DNA from: Blastococcus sp. TBT05-19
GTDB taxonomy: Bacteria; Actinomycetota; Actinomycetes; Mycobacteriales; Geodermatophilaceae
DNA length: 64,000 nt
Direction of reading: 5' to 3'
Assembly (NCBI RefSeq): GCF_003319095.1
Contig: NZ_QOHI01000001.1
Location: 620,001-684,000 of the forward strand
Shown here in pieces: positions 46,483 to 56,463 of this stretch (positions are counted from its first letter, which is position 1; every line of letters starts with the position of its first letter). The notes beneath the pieces are model-generated. The model was not told the origin of the DNA, searched no databases, and saw only the letters and a program-made list of their open reading frames with translations. A program made the position numbers and the translations under genes.

Positions 46483-47073
46483 TCATCCTCCTGCGCCCGC
46501 TGCCCCGCGTGGGCTCAGGCGACCGGGACCGGGAAGACCAGCAGCGAGCTCGACGCCGTCGCCACCGTCTTCCCCGAGGCGTTCCAGGACCTCGCCCTCG
46601 GCGAAGGCCACCCGGCTGCCGGGCTTGACGACGCGGCCGATCGCGATGAGCGGCCCGCTGGTCGCGTGCACCGCCCGGAGGTAGCTCACCTTGAGCTCGA
46701 TCGAGGTGTAGGCGACCCCGGCCGGGAGGGTGGTGTGGACGGCGCACCCGGCGACGGTGTCCAGCAGCGTGCAGACCAGACCGCCGTGGACGACGCCGAT
46801 CGGGTTGTAGACCGACTCGTCCAGCTCGCAGGTGAACTCCACCCGGCCCTGCTCGAGCGCGGTGATGCCCATCTGCACCAGCCGGGCGATCGGGGGAGGG
46901 GGCAGCACGCCGTCGCGGATCGCCTGCATCGTCTCCAGCCCCGAGCGCTCGAGCGCACCGGCAGCGGTGATCATCGGGTCGTGCCACTCGACGGTGCGGG
47001 AGCGGGGGGCGCCCCAGGAGGCAGGAGCGGACGAGGACGTCGGTTCGGCGGTCACGACCTCAGGTTCACACAT
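46483..47073 (-). CDS. PaaI-type hotdog thioesterase, frameshifted near the 3' end
   Basis: Hotdog-fold acyl-CoA thioesterase. Core motifs intact: VQMGITALEQGRVEFTCELD, NPIGVVHGGLVCTLLDTVAG, AYTSIELKVSYLRAV, GRVVKPGSRVAFAEGEV. After EGEV the frame runs into LERLGEDGGDG and a Pro/Gly tail. In the neighbouring frame the DNA reads WNASGKTVATASSSLLVFPV and stops at 46515, the normal family ending. A one-base change at about 46582-46590 therefore shifts the frame and replaces the last strand. Start ATG at 47073; GTG at 47055 is possible. It may be a real mutation or a sequencing error. Confidence 0.8.
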   Translation of the reverse strand: MCEPEVVTAEPTSSSAPASWGAPRSRTVEWHDPMITAAGALERSGLETMQAIRDGVLPPPPIARLVQMGITALEQGRVEFTCELDESVYNPIGVVHGGLVCTLLDTVAGCAVHTTLPAGVAYTSIELKVSYLRAVHATSGPLIAIGRVVKPGSRVAFAEGEVLERLGEDGGDGVELAAGLPGPGRLSPRGAAGAGG

Positions 47074-47124
47074 CGAACCCAGGTGTGACCAGGGGTGCCC
47101 GGAGAAGGTGCTCCCCGACCCGGG

Positions 47125-49659
47125 TCAGACCACCCGCAGGGAGCCGTGCCGACGGAGCCCGGCCAGCCAGGGCAGCAGGTCGTCGGTGGGCATCGCCCGG
47201 GCGAGGTGCCAGCCCTGCACCAGGTCGCAGCCCATCGCGGTGAGCACGTCGGCCGTTCCCTGGTCCTCGACGCCCTCGGCGACCACCTCGAGGCCCAGGT
47301 GCCGGCCGAGGTCGACGATCGCCCGCACGATGGCGGCGTTCTCGCCCTCCGTGCCCAGCCCCGTGACGAAGCTCCGGTCGATCTTCACCTCCTGCACGGG
47401 CAGGCGCTGGAGGTAGGACAGCGAGGAGTACCCGGTCCCGAAGTCGTCGAGGGACAACCGGACGCCCAGAGCCCGGACCTGGTGGAGGAGGGCCACCGCT
47501 CGTGCCGGATCGGCCATGACCGAGCTCTCGGTCACCTCCAGGGTCAGCCGGTCGGCCGGGACCCCGTGCCGGCGCAGCAGCCGCTCGACGTCGTCGAGCA
47601 GGTCGCTGTCCTGCAGGCTGCGGGTGGAGAGGTTCACCGCGACGCCGATGTCCTGCCCGGCCGCCCGCCAACGGGCGCAGGCGGCCAGCGACGCGTCGAG
47701 CACCCGGGTCGTGAGCGGGCGGATCAGGCCGCTGCGCTCGGCGACGGGCACGAACTCGTCCGGGGAGACCCAGCCCAGCTCGGGGTGCTCCCAGCGCACC
47801 AGCGCCTCCACCCGGACGACGTCCCCGGTCGCCAGCACCGCCTGCGGCTGCACGTGGACGACGACGTCGCCGTTGGCGAGCGCCGCGCGCAGCTCCGAGA
47901 CCAGCGTCAGCCGGCGGGGGCTGTCGGCGTCCAGCTCCGGCTCGTACACCCGCAGCCCCCGAGTCGAGGTCTTGGCGTCGTACATCGCGAGATCGGCCTG
48001 CTTGAGCAGGACGGCGGGGTCGCAGGACTGCGGACCGGCGAGCGCGATCCCGATCGAGCCGCCCACCTCCACCTCGTGCCCCTCGAGGGCGATCGGCTCC
48101 TCGAGCGCGTGCAGCGCGCGCCGGGCCAGGCGCAGCGCGCGGCCCTCGTCCGACGAGCCGGGGACCAGGATCGCGAACTCGTCGCCCCCCAGCCGCGCGA
48201 CGGTGCCGGCGTTCCCCACGGCAGTCGTGAGGCGGGCGGCCACCTCGACCAGCAGCCGGTCGCCCTCGTGGTGGCCGAGCGTGTCGTTGACCGCCTTGAA
48301 CTCGTCCAGGTCCAGGATCATGACGGCCGCACCGGCCGCGCGGCCGGCCGTGATCTCCGCCAGCGCCTCGGTGAGCCGGCGCTGCAGGTCGGCCCGGTTG
48401 GGCAGGCCGGTCAGCGAGTCGTGCAGCGCATCGTGCCGCAGGCGGCCGATCAGCTCGCCGTTGCTCAGCGCGACGCTGCAGTGGTTGGCCATGGTCTCCA
48501 GCAGCAGGACGTCGTCCTGCGTGAAGGTCCGCAGCGCCCCCAGCCGGTTCCCGACGCTGAGGCTCCCCGCGATTCCGGTACCCCTGCTCAACGGCACGAC
48601 GACGGCGTCCAGCAGGCCTCGGGAGGCCAGCCACTCGCGGGCATCCGCATCGCTGGAGTTGTACGGCAGCAGGACCGCCCGGCGCTGGTCGTAGACCTGC
48701 GTGGCGAGCCACCCGTCGGCGGGGTCGAACGGGTCGACCGACGTCGTCATCCGGCCGTCGGCGTCGATGCGGAAGCGCGTGACCGTGGAACCGTCCGGCG
48801 TCCGGAAGGCGGCGACCGCCCGTTCCGCGTGCAGGATGTCCCTCGCCTGGGCGAGGACCGTGTGCAGGACGTCGTGGGTCTCGGGCTCGCTCCCCACCGC
48901 CTGGCTGAAGCGGTAGAGCCGTTCGAGGTGGAGATGCCGCTCCGAGAGGGTGGCGTAGGCGCGGAAGCCGAGCAGCAGCATGGCCGCGAACACCACGAGC
49001 AGCGGTGCGCTGGCGGCGGACGCCGACAGGCAGGTCACCGTGATGAGGGCGGTGGTCGTCGCCAGCGCCGGCATGGGGTTCAGCACGGCCTCGCGGAGGG
49101 TCGCGGCCAGGTCGACGCGCCCTTCGTGGATGCCGATCGCGGTGCACACCGCGAGGGCGCCCAGCCAGTCGGCGGCGAGCGCGCCGGCGTAGGCGGCGAC
49201 CCAGCTCACCGGGCCGACCTCGGAGCCGGAGGCGATGAGGTGGAAGAGGGCGAGGGAGACCCCGACCTCCATCGCCCCGAGGCAGAGGTTGAACGCGGCC
49301 TTGAGCGGCCGGGACCGCCGGGTCAGCGCCGACGAGACGATCGAGGAGACCAGTCGCGCCGCGAGGAGGGCCGCGGGTGCGGCGAAGAACAGCCCGAGGA
49401 CAAGGGGCAGCTCCGACAGGGTGAGCGTGTGGGTCTCCCGGCGGACCCGGATGTTCAGGACGAACGCATCGGTCACCGCGAAGCCGAGGGCGAGCAGCCA
49501 CCACGGCAGCGAGACGGTGGTGAGCAGGGGGGAGTCGCCGAGGACGGGCAGCCCGGTCGCGCCGGCGATCCCCACGACGACGACGAGCAGTGCCAGGATC
49601 CGGAGCGTCTGCGCATCCGGTCGACGCCATCCGGTCGGCCGGCGGACGGCGAGGGTCAT
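47125..49659 (-). CDS. Membrane GAF-GGDEF-EAL c-di-GMP enzyme, 844 aa
   Basis: Residues about 15-250: some eight membrane helices. About 265-410: GAF-like sensor (LYRFSQAVGSEPETHDVLHT, VVVPLSRGTGIAGSLSVGNR, LLLETMANHCSVAL). About 420-580: GGDEF with HDSLTGLPNRADLQRRL, LDLDEFKAVNDTLGHHEGD and intact LGGDEF. About 600-840: EAL with RVEALVRWEHPELGW, AVNLSTRSLQD, LEVTESSVM, LDDFGTGYSSLSYL, VKIDRSFV and AEGVEDQ. Both active sites look complete. ATG at 49659 with GAGG seven bases upstream. Domain order matches the 43730 gene apart from the GAF part. Confidence 0.93.
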   Translation of the reverse strand: MTLAVRRPTGWRRPDAQTLRILALLVVVVGIAGATGLPVLGDSPLLTTVSLPWWLLALGFAVTDAFVLNIRVRRETHTLTLSELPLVLGLFFAAPAALLAARLVSSIVSSALTRRSRPLKAAFNLCLGAMEVGVSLALFHLIASGSEVGPVSWVAAYAGALAADWLGALAVCTAIGIHEGRVDLAATLREAVLNPMPALATTTALITVTCLSASAASAPLLVVFAAMLLLGFRAYATLSERHLHLERLYRFSQAVGSEPETHDVLHTVLAQARDILHAERAVAAFRTPDGSTVTRFRIDADGRMTTSVDPFDPADGWLATQVYDQRRAVLLPYNSSDADAREWLASRGLLDAVVVPLSRGTGIAGSLSVGNRLGALRTFTQDDVLLLETMANHCSVALSNGELIGRLRHDALHDSLTGLPNRADLQRRLTEALAEITAGRAAGAAVMILDLDEFKAVNDTLGHHEGDRLLVEVAARLTTAVGNAGTVARLGGDEFAILVPGSSDEGRALRLARRALHALEEPIALEGHEVEVGGSIGIALAGPQSCDPAVLLKQADLAMYDAKTSTRGLRVYEPELDADSPRRLTLVSELRAALANGDVVVHVQPQAVLATGDVVRVEALVRWEHPELGWVSPDEFVPVAERSGLIRPLTTRVLDASLAACARWRAAGQDIGVAVNLSTRSLQDSDLLDDVERLLRRHGVPADRLTLEVTESSVMADPARAVALLHQVRALGVRLSLDDFGTGYSSLSYLQRLPVQEVKIDRSFVTGLGTEGENAAIVRAIVDLGRHLGLEVVAEGVEDQGTADVLTAMGCDLVQGWHLARAMPTDDLLPWLAGLRRHGSLRVV

Positions 49660-49749
49660 CCGAGACCTCGTGACATGTCCTGCACGTCGGCAGGTCGGCG
49701 GTCCGGCTGTAACCGGTCTCCCTCTCCCAGGTGACATCCCCCCGGACGA

Positions 49750-49790
49750 CGACGGCCCCGCCCCCGTGTCGGATGGGGGCGGGGCCGTCG
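49750..49790 (-). terminator. Terminator of the sdh operon
   Basis: Sixteen-bp stem (arms about 49750-49765 and 49775-49790) with a 9-base loop, ten bases after the sdhB stop. Confidence 0.8.
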
Positions 49791-49800
49791 GCGGACGCGG

Positions 49801-50606
49801 TCAGCTCTTGGGGCGCGCTCCGGCCCGGAGCGCACCGAGCAGGTCGTGGTTCAGCCGGGAGATGGTCTCCATCGAGATGCCCTTGGGGCAGGCGGCCGAG
49901 CACTCACCGATGTTCGTGCAGCCACCGAAGCCCTCGCGGTCCTGCTGCGCGACCATGTTGACCACGCGGTCGTCCCGCTCCGGCTGCCCCTGGGGGAGCA
50001 GGCCGAGGTGGGTGACCTTGGCGGCGGTGAACAGCATCGACGAGGCGTTCGGGCAGGCCGCCACGCAGGCGCCGCAGCCGATGCAGGTGGCGGCGTCGAA
50101 CGCGGCGTCCGAGTCGGCCTTGGGCACCGGCGTCGCGTGCGCCTCGGGAGCCGTGCCGGTGGGCACCGAGATGTAGCCGCCGGCCTGGATGATCCGGTCG
50201 AACGCCCGCCGGTCGACGGCGAGGTCCTTGATCACCGGGAACGCGGTGGCGCGCCACGGCTCGATGTCGATCGAGTCGCCGTCCTTGAACGAGCGCATGT
50301 GCAGCTGGCAGGTGGTGGTCTGCTGCGGACCGTGCGCCTGCCCGTTGATCATCAGACCGCACATGCCGCAGATGCCCTCGCGGCAGTCGTGGTCGAAGGC
50401 GACCGGGTCGTCGCCCTGCATGATCAGCTGCTCGTTGAGCACGTCGAGCATCTCGAGGAAGGACATGTCGGGGGAGATGTCGGTGACCTTGTAGGTCACC
50501 ATCTTGCCCTTGACCGACGGGTCCTTCTGGCGCCAGATGCGCAGGGTCAGGTTCATCCCGCGCTTCTCGGCCGCCGGGTTGCCGACGCTCGACTGCATGC
50601 TGGCTG

Positions 50607-50610
<4 letters not shown>
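49801..50610 (-). CDS. sdhB: Succinate dehydrogenase iron-sulfur subunit
   Basis: Carries electrons from SdhA flavin to the membrane quinone through [2Fe-2S], [4Fe-4S] and [3Fe-4S] centres. 269 residues. Ligands: [11 protein letters not shown] ... TTCQLH for the first cluster, [15 protein letters not shown] and [15 protein letters not shown] for the others. GTG start at 50610 overlaps the sdhA stop by four bases (GTGA); an ATG at 50598 is the alternative. Gene order sdhC-sdhA-sdhB and a single cytochrome subunit fit the menaquinone-type enzyme of actinomycetes. Confidence 0.97.
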
Positions 50611-52553
<1,943 letters not shown>

Positions 52554-52568
52554 CGCGGGTGGAGCTCC

Positions 52569-53267
52569 TTAGTCGACGAGCCCGAAGAGGACGCTGAAGG
52601 GCACGATGAGGAAGCCGGCGGTCAGGACCACCGAGAAGACGAGCGCGAAGGCGTTGACCGTCCGCTCCCGCCGCCGGTTGCTCTGGCCCAGGGTCTGCGT
52701 GGCGCTCCAGATGCCGTGGCGGAGGTGCATGCCGAGCAGGAGGAGGGAGATCACGTAGAAGGCGGTGATGAAGGGGTTCGAGAAGCTCGCGACCAGGCGG
52801 TCGTAGGGCGAGCTGTCGCCGTCGGGGTTCACCGTGCCGGTCGTCAGGTCGAGGATGTGGTAGACGATGAAGAGCAGCACGATCACGCCGCCCCAGCGCA
52901 TCGTCCGGGAGGCGTAGCTCTGGGCCACCGCCTTCTTCGTCACGTACCCCTGCGGCCGGGCCCGCTTCGCCTGGCGCCACAGCGAGACCGCGGCCCAGAA
53001 GTGGGCGACCACGGCGACGATCAGCGCGATGCGGATGATCGTCAGGGCGGTCTGCGGGGGCAGCGCGGGCGCACCGATGGTGCGGATCCACTCCGAGTAG
53101 CTGTTGAACGACTCCCGGCCGGTGAAGACCTTCAGGTTCCCGACCATGTGCGCGATCAGGTACAGCACCATCACGATGCCGCTGACGGCCATGACGGCCT
53201 TCTTCACGACCGAATTGGTCTTCGCGACCTTCGGCGTCCTACGACCAGCGTGCGTCACCGTCACCAC
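52569..53267 (-). CDS. sdhC: Succinate dehydrogenase cytochrome b subunit
   Basis: Membrane anchor that binds haem and menaquinone. 232 residues with five membrane helices (VVKKAVMAVSGIVMVLYLIA, TIIRIALIVAVVAHFWAAVS, GGVIVLLFIVYHILDLTTG, FITAFYVISLLLLGMHLRHG, ALVFSVVLTAGFLIVPFSVL). Several His on these helices (HMVGN, HFWAA, YHILD, MHLRHG) are candidate haem ligands, as in the single-subunit dihaem type. A TAGCGT -10 eight bases upstream makes GTG 53267 the likely leaderless start. First gene of sdhCAB. Confidence 0.94.
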   Translation of the reverse strand: MVTVTHAGRRTPKVAKTNSVVKKAVMAVSGIVMVLYLIAHMVGNLKVFTGRESFNSYSEWIRTIGAPALPPQTALTIIRIALIVAVVAHFWAAVSLWRQAKRARPQGYVTKKAVAQSYASRTMRWGGVIVLLFIVYHILDLTTGTVNPDGDSSPYDRLVASFSNPFITAFYVISLLLLGMHLRHGIWSATQTLGQSNRRRERTVNAFALVFSVVLTAGFLIVPFSVLFGLVD

Positions 53268-53275
53268 AAGTCCCC

Positions 53276-53281
53276 ACGCTA
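53276..53281 (-). promoter_or_regulatory. -10 box of leaderless sdhC promoter
   Basis: TAGCGT on the minus strand, eight bases before the GTG at 53267. Drives sdhCAB. Confidence 0.6.
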
Positions 53282-53434
53282 GGACTACACGGGGCTTGCC
53301 ACCAACCAAACACGGGGTGACACACCTCTCGTAAGGGTGCCCTCACCGCAGGTCAGGGCCGTCTCCCGGCATCCGTGCAGGTGGCGATGACGGTCACGAT
53401 TGGGCCACGGGCGCGCGTGGGGGAGGATCGCGCC

Positions 53435-54040
<606 letters not shown>

Positions 54041-54096
54041 GGACCTCGCTGCCTCCCACGACTCGCAAGCTCGCCGTGGGGCCCTGCACCGAGGCC
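54041..54096. repeat. Two-stem dispersed repeat, copy 2
   Basis: Starts right after the molybdopterin gene's stop. Outer stem GGACCTCGCTGC pairs with GCACCGAGGCC (one bulge, one mismatch); the inner stem CCCACG/CGTGGG has the loop core CTCGCAAGCTCG. Same architecture as 23484-23539, where the loop core is CTCGCAGGCTCG. Here it lies between two codirectional genes. Confidence 0.7.
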
Positions 54097-54103
54097 GGAC
54101 GGT

Positions 54104-54811
54104 GTGGTGACGGCCGCGAACCGTGGATGGCGCACCGCGACCGTCTCCGGCGTGCGCCGGCCGATCGCGCGCGCGGTCCAGCTGCGGCTCGACGTGCACG
54201 ACCGCGTCGACCACCTCCCCGGCCAGCACTACGTCGTCCGGCTGACCGCGCCCGACGGGTACACCGCCCAGCGGTCGTACTCGGTCGCCTCGGCTCCCGG
54301 CGACCCGCTGGTGGAGCTGTTCGTCGAGCGGCTCGACGACGGCGAGGTCTCCACCCACCTGGCCGACGTCGTCGAGCGCGGTGACGAGCTGGAGGTGCGC
54401 GGGCCGATCGGTGGCTGGTTCGTGTGGGACCAGGTCTCGCCGGCGCTGCTGGTGGCCGGTGGGTCGGGGGTCGTCCCGTTCGTGTCCATGCTGCGCACCG
54501 CGCGGGCGCTGGGCCGCACCGACCTGCTGCGGATCGCCGTCTCGGCACGCACCAGGGAGGAGCTTCCCTACGCCGACGAGCTGGAGGAGGCCGGGGCGCT
54601 GGTCGTCCTGACCCGGGAGGCGAACGGCATCCGCCCGGCCGGGCGGCTCACCGCCGCGGACCTGGTGCCGCTGTGGGAACCGGGGCAGACCGCGTACGTG
54701 TGCGGGTCGAGCGGCTTCGCCGAGGCGGCCGGCCAGTTCCTCGTCGAGCTCGGGGTCGACCCCGCCGCCATCCGGGTGGAGCGCTTCGGTCCCAGCGGCG
54801 GACCCGCCTGA
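54104..54811 (+). CDS. Ferredoxin/flavodoxin reductase-like FAD-NAD(P)H oxidoreductase
   Basis: 235 residues of the FNR superfamily without an iron-sulfur domain. FAD site: QRSYSVASAP with GGEVSTHL-like DDGEVSTHLADVVERGDELE; NAD(P) site: ALLVAGGSGVVPFVSMLRTA and TAYVCGSSGFAEAAGQFLVE, ending RVERFGPSG. Most likely passes electrons from NAD(P)H to the molybdopterin enzyme encoded just upstream, a pairing seen in actinomycetes. Start GTG at 54104 (a second GTG follows at 54107); no clear ribosome site. Confidence 0.92.
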   Translation: MVTAANRGWRTATVSGVRRPIARAVQLRLDVHDRVDHLPGQHYVVRLTAPDGYTAQRSYSVASAPGDPLVELFVERLDDGEVSTHLADVVERGDELEVRGPIGGWFVWDQVSPALLVAGGSGVVPFVSMLRTARALGRTDLLRIAVSARTREELPYADELEEAGALVVLTREANGIRPAGRLTAADLVPLWEPGQTAYVCGSSGFAEAAGQFLVELGVDPAAIRVERFGPSGGPA

Positions 54812-54830
54812 CCTGCGGCAAGGTGTCGTC

Positions 54831-56405
54831 ATGACGACGACGACCGCACCGCATCCGTCCCCGGCGCTGGACCCGGCGCTGGTGTCCCGCCTGGCAGCCC
54901 TCGTCACCGCCGCCCCCGACCGGCCCCGGCAGGCGTCGCACGCGCCGTTCACCGGCGACGTGATCGGCGAGGTGCCCACCTGCACCGCCGAGGACGTGCG
55001 GGAGGCGCAGCGCCGGGCGCGCGCCGCCCAGGTGGAGTGGGCGCGCCGCCCCATCGCCGAGCGCTGCGCGGTGATGCTCCGGTACCACGACCTGGTCCTG
55101 GAGCGGCAGGAGCAGATCCTCGACGTCGCCCAGGCCGAGACCGGCAAGGCGCGGGTGAGCGCCTTCGAGGAGCTCGCCGACGTCGCCATGACCGCGCGGT
55201 ACTACGCGAACACCGCGGCGAAGCACCTGCGGCCCACCCGCCGCCAGGGCGCGCTGCCGCTGCTCACGAAGACCACCGAGCACCACCACCCCAAGGGCCT
55301 GATCGGCGTCATCAGCCCGTGGAACTACCCGCTCACCCTGGCCGTCTCCGACGCGATCCCGGCGCTGCTGGCCGGCAACGGCGTGGTGCTCAAGCCCGAC
55401 GCGCAGACGCCGTTCACCGCGCTGATCGCCGTCGAGCTGCTCTACGAGGCCGGCCTGCCGCGCGACCTGCTCCAGGTGGTCACCGGCGCCGGCCGGGTGC
55501 TGGGGACGCCGCTGATCGAGGGCGTCGAGTACCTGATGTTCACCGGCTCCACCGCCACCGGGCGCACCGTGGCCGAGCAGTGCGCCCGCCGGCTGATCGG
55601 CTTCTCCGCCGAGCTGGGCGGCAAGAACCCGATGGTCGTGCTGGCCGACGCCGACCTGGAGAAGACGGTCGAGGGCGCGGTGCGGGCCTGCTTCTCGAAC
55701 TCCGGCCAGCTGTGCATCTCGGTGGAGCGCATGTACGTGGAGGACGCGGTCTACGACCGGTTCGTGCCGGCGTTCGTCGAGCGCGTGCAGCGGATGCGGC
55801 TGGCCGCCGGGCTCACCTGGGAGGCCGAGATGGGGTCGCTGGTGAGCCAGGACCAGCTCGACGTCGTCTCCCGGCACGTGGACGACGCCGTCGCCAAGGG
55901 GGCCCGCGTGCTCGCCGGCGGCAGGGCGCGGCCGGACCTCGGCCCGCTGTTCTACGAGCCGACCGTGCTCGAGGGCGTCACCGACGGCATGGAGCTGGCC
56001 CGCGACGAGACCTTCGGGCCGGTCGTGGCGATCAGCCGGGTGCGCGACGCCGAGGAGGCGGTCGAGCGGGCCAACGACACCGAGTACGGCCTGAACGCCA
56101 GCATCTGGACGACGCCGGCCCGCGGTGCCGAGCTCGCCACCCGCATCCGGTCGGGCACGGTGAACGTGAACGAGGCCTACGCCGCGGCCTGGGCGTCGCA
56201 CGACGCGCCCATGGGCGGGATGAAGGACTCCGGCGTGGGCCGCCGGCACGGGGCCGAGGGGATCCTCAAGTACACCGAGTCGCAGACGGTCGCGGTGCAG
56301 CGCGGGCTGCCGGTCGGACCGCTGCCGGGCCTCCCGCTCGACCGCTACGCGAAGGTGATGACCGCCGGGCTCAAGGCGCTCAGGCGCGCCCCGTTCCTCC
56401 GCTGA
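54831..56405 (+). CDS. Aldehyde dehydrogenase, succinate-semialdehyde type
   Basis: 524-residue NAD(P)-dependent aldehyde dehydrogenase closest in style to GabD2 of mycobacteria. Motifs: VISPWNYPLTLAVSDAIPAL, MFTGSTATGRTVAEQCARRL, catalytic Glu in AELGGKNPMVV, catalytic Cys in SNSGQLCISVERMY, DETFGPVVAISRV and MGGMKDSGVGRRHG. The C-terminal 40 residues exceed the usual family end. Succinic semialdehyde is the best guess; other aldehydes are possible. ATG 19 bases after the reductase stop, so possibly the same operon. Followed by a strong terminator. Confidence 0.92.
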   Translation: MTTTTAPHPSPALDPALVSRLAALVTAAPDRPRQASHAPFTGDVIGEVPTCTAEDVREAQRRARAAQVEWARRPIAERCAVMLRYHDLVLERQEQILDVAQAETGKARVSAFEELADVAMTARYYANTAAKHLRPTRRQGALPLLTKTTEHHHPKGLIGVISPWNYPLTLAVSDAIPALLAGNGVVLKPDAQTPFTALIAVELLYEAGLPRDLLQVVTGAGRVLGTPLIEGVEYLMFTGSTATGRTVAEQCARRLIGFSAELGGKNPMVVLADADLEKTVEGAVRACFSNSGQLCISVERMYVEDAVYDRFVPAFVERVQRMRLAAGLTWEAEMGSLVSQDQLDVVSRHVDDAVAKGARVLAGGRARPDLGPLFYEPTVLEGVTDGMELARDETFGPVVAISRVRDAEEAVERANDTEYGLNASIWTTPARGAELATRIRSGTVNVNEAYAAAWASHDAPMGGMKDSGVGRRHGAEGILKYTESQTVAVQRGLPVGPLPGLPLDRYAKVMTAGLKALRRAPFLR

Positions 56406-56411
56406 GACGCA

Positions 56412-56452
56412 CGAGAGCGCCGGTCCCGCACGCGGCGGGACCGGCGCTCTCG
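56412..56452. terminator. Bidirectional terminator between the aldehyde dehydrogenase gene and katE
   Basis: Eighteen-bp perfect stem (56412-56429 with 56435-56452) and a 5-base loop, between convergent stops at 56405 and 56464. Confidence 0.9.
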
Positions 56453-56463
56453 CGCGTGGTGGA

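Noticed and set aside
49665-49740. GCCGAC upstream of the GAF-GGDEF-EAL gene as a flagellar-sigma -10
   Set aside because: No CTCA-like -35 at 15-17 bases; match no better than chance in GC-rich DNA.
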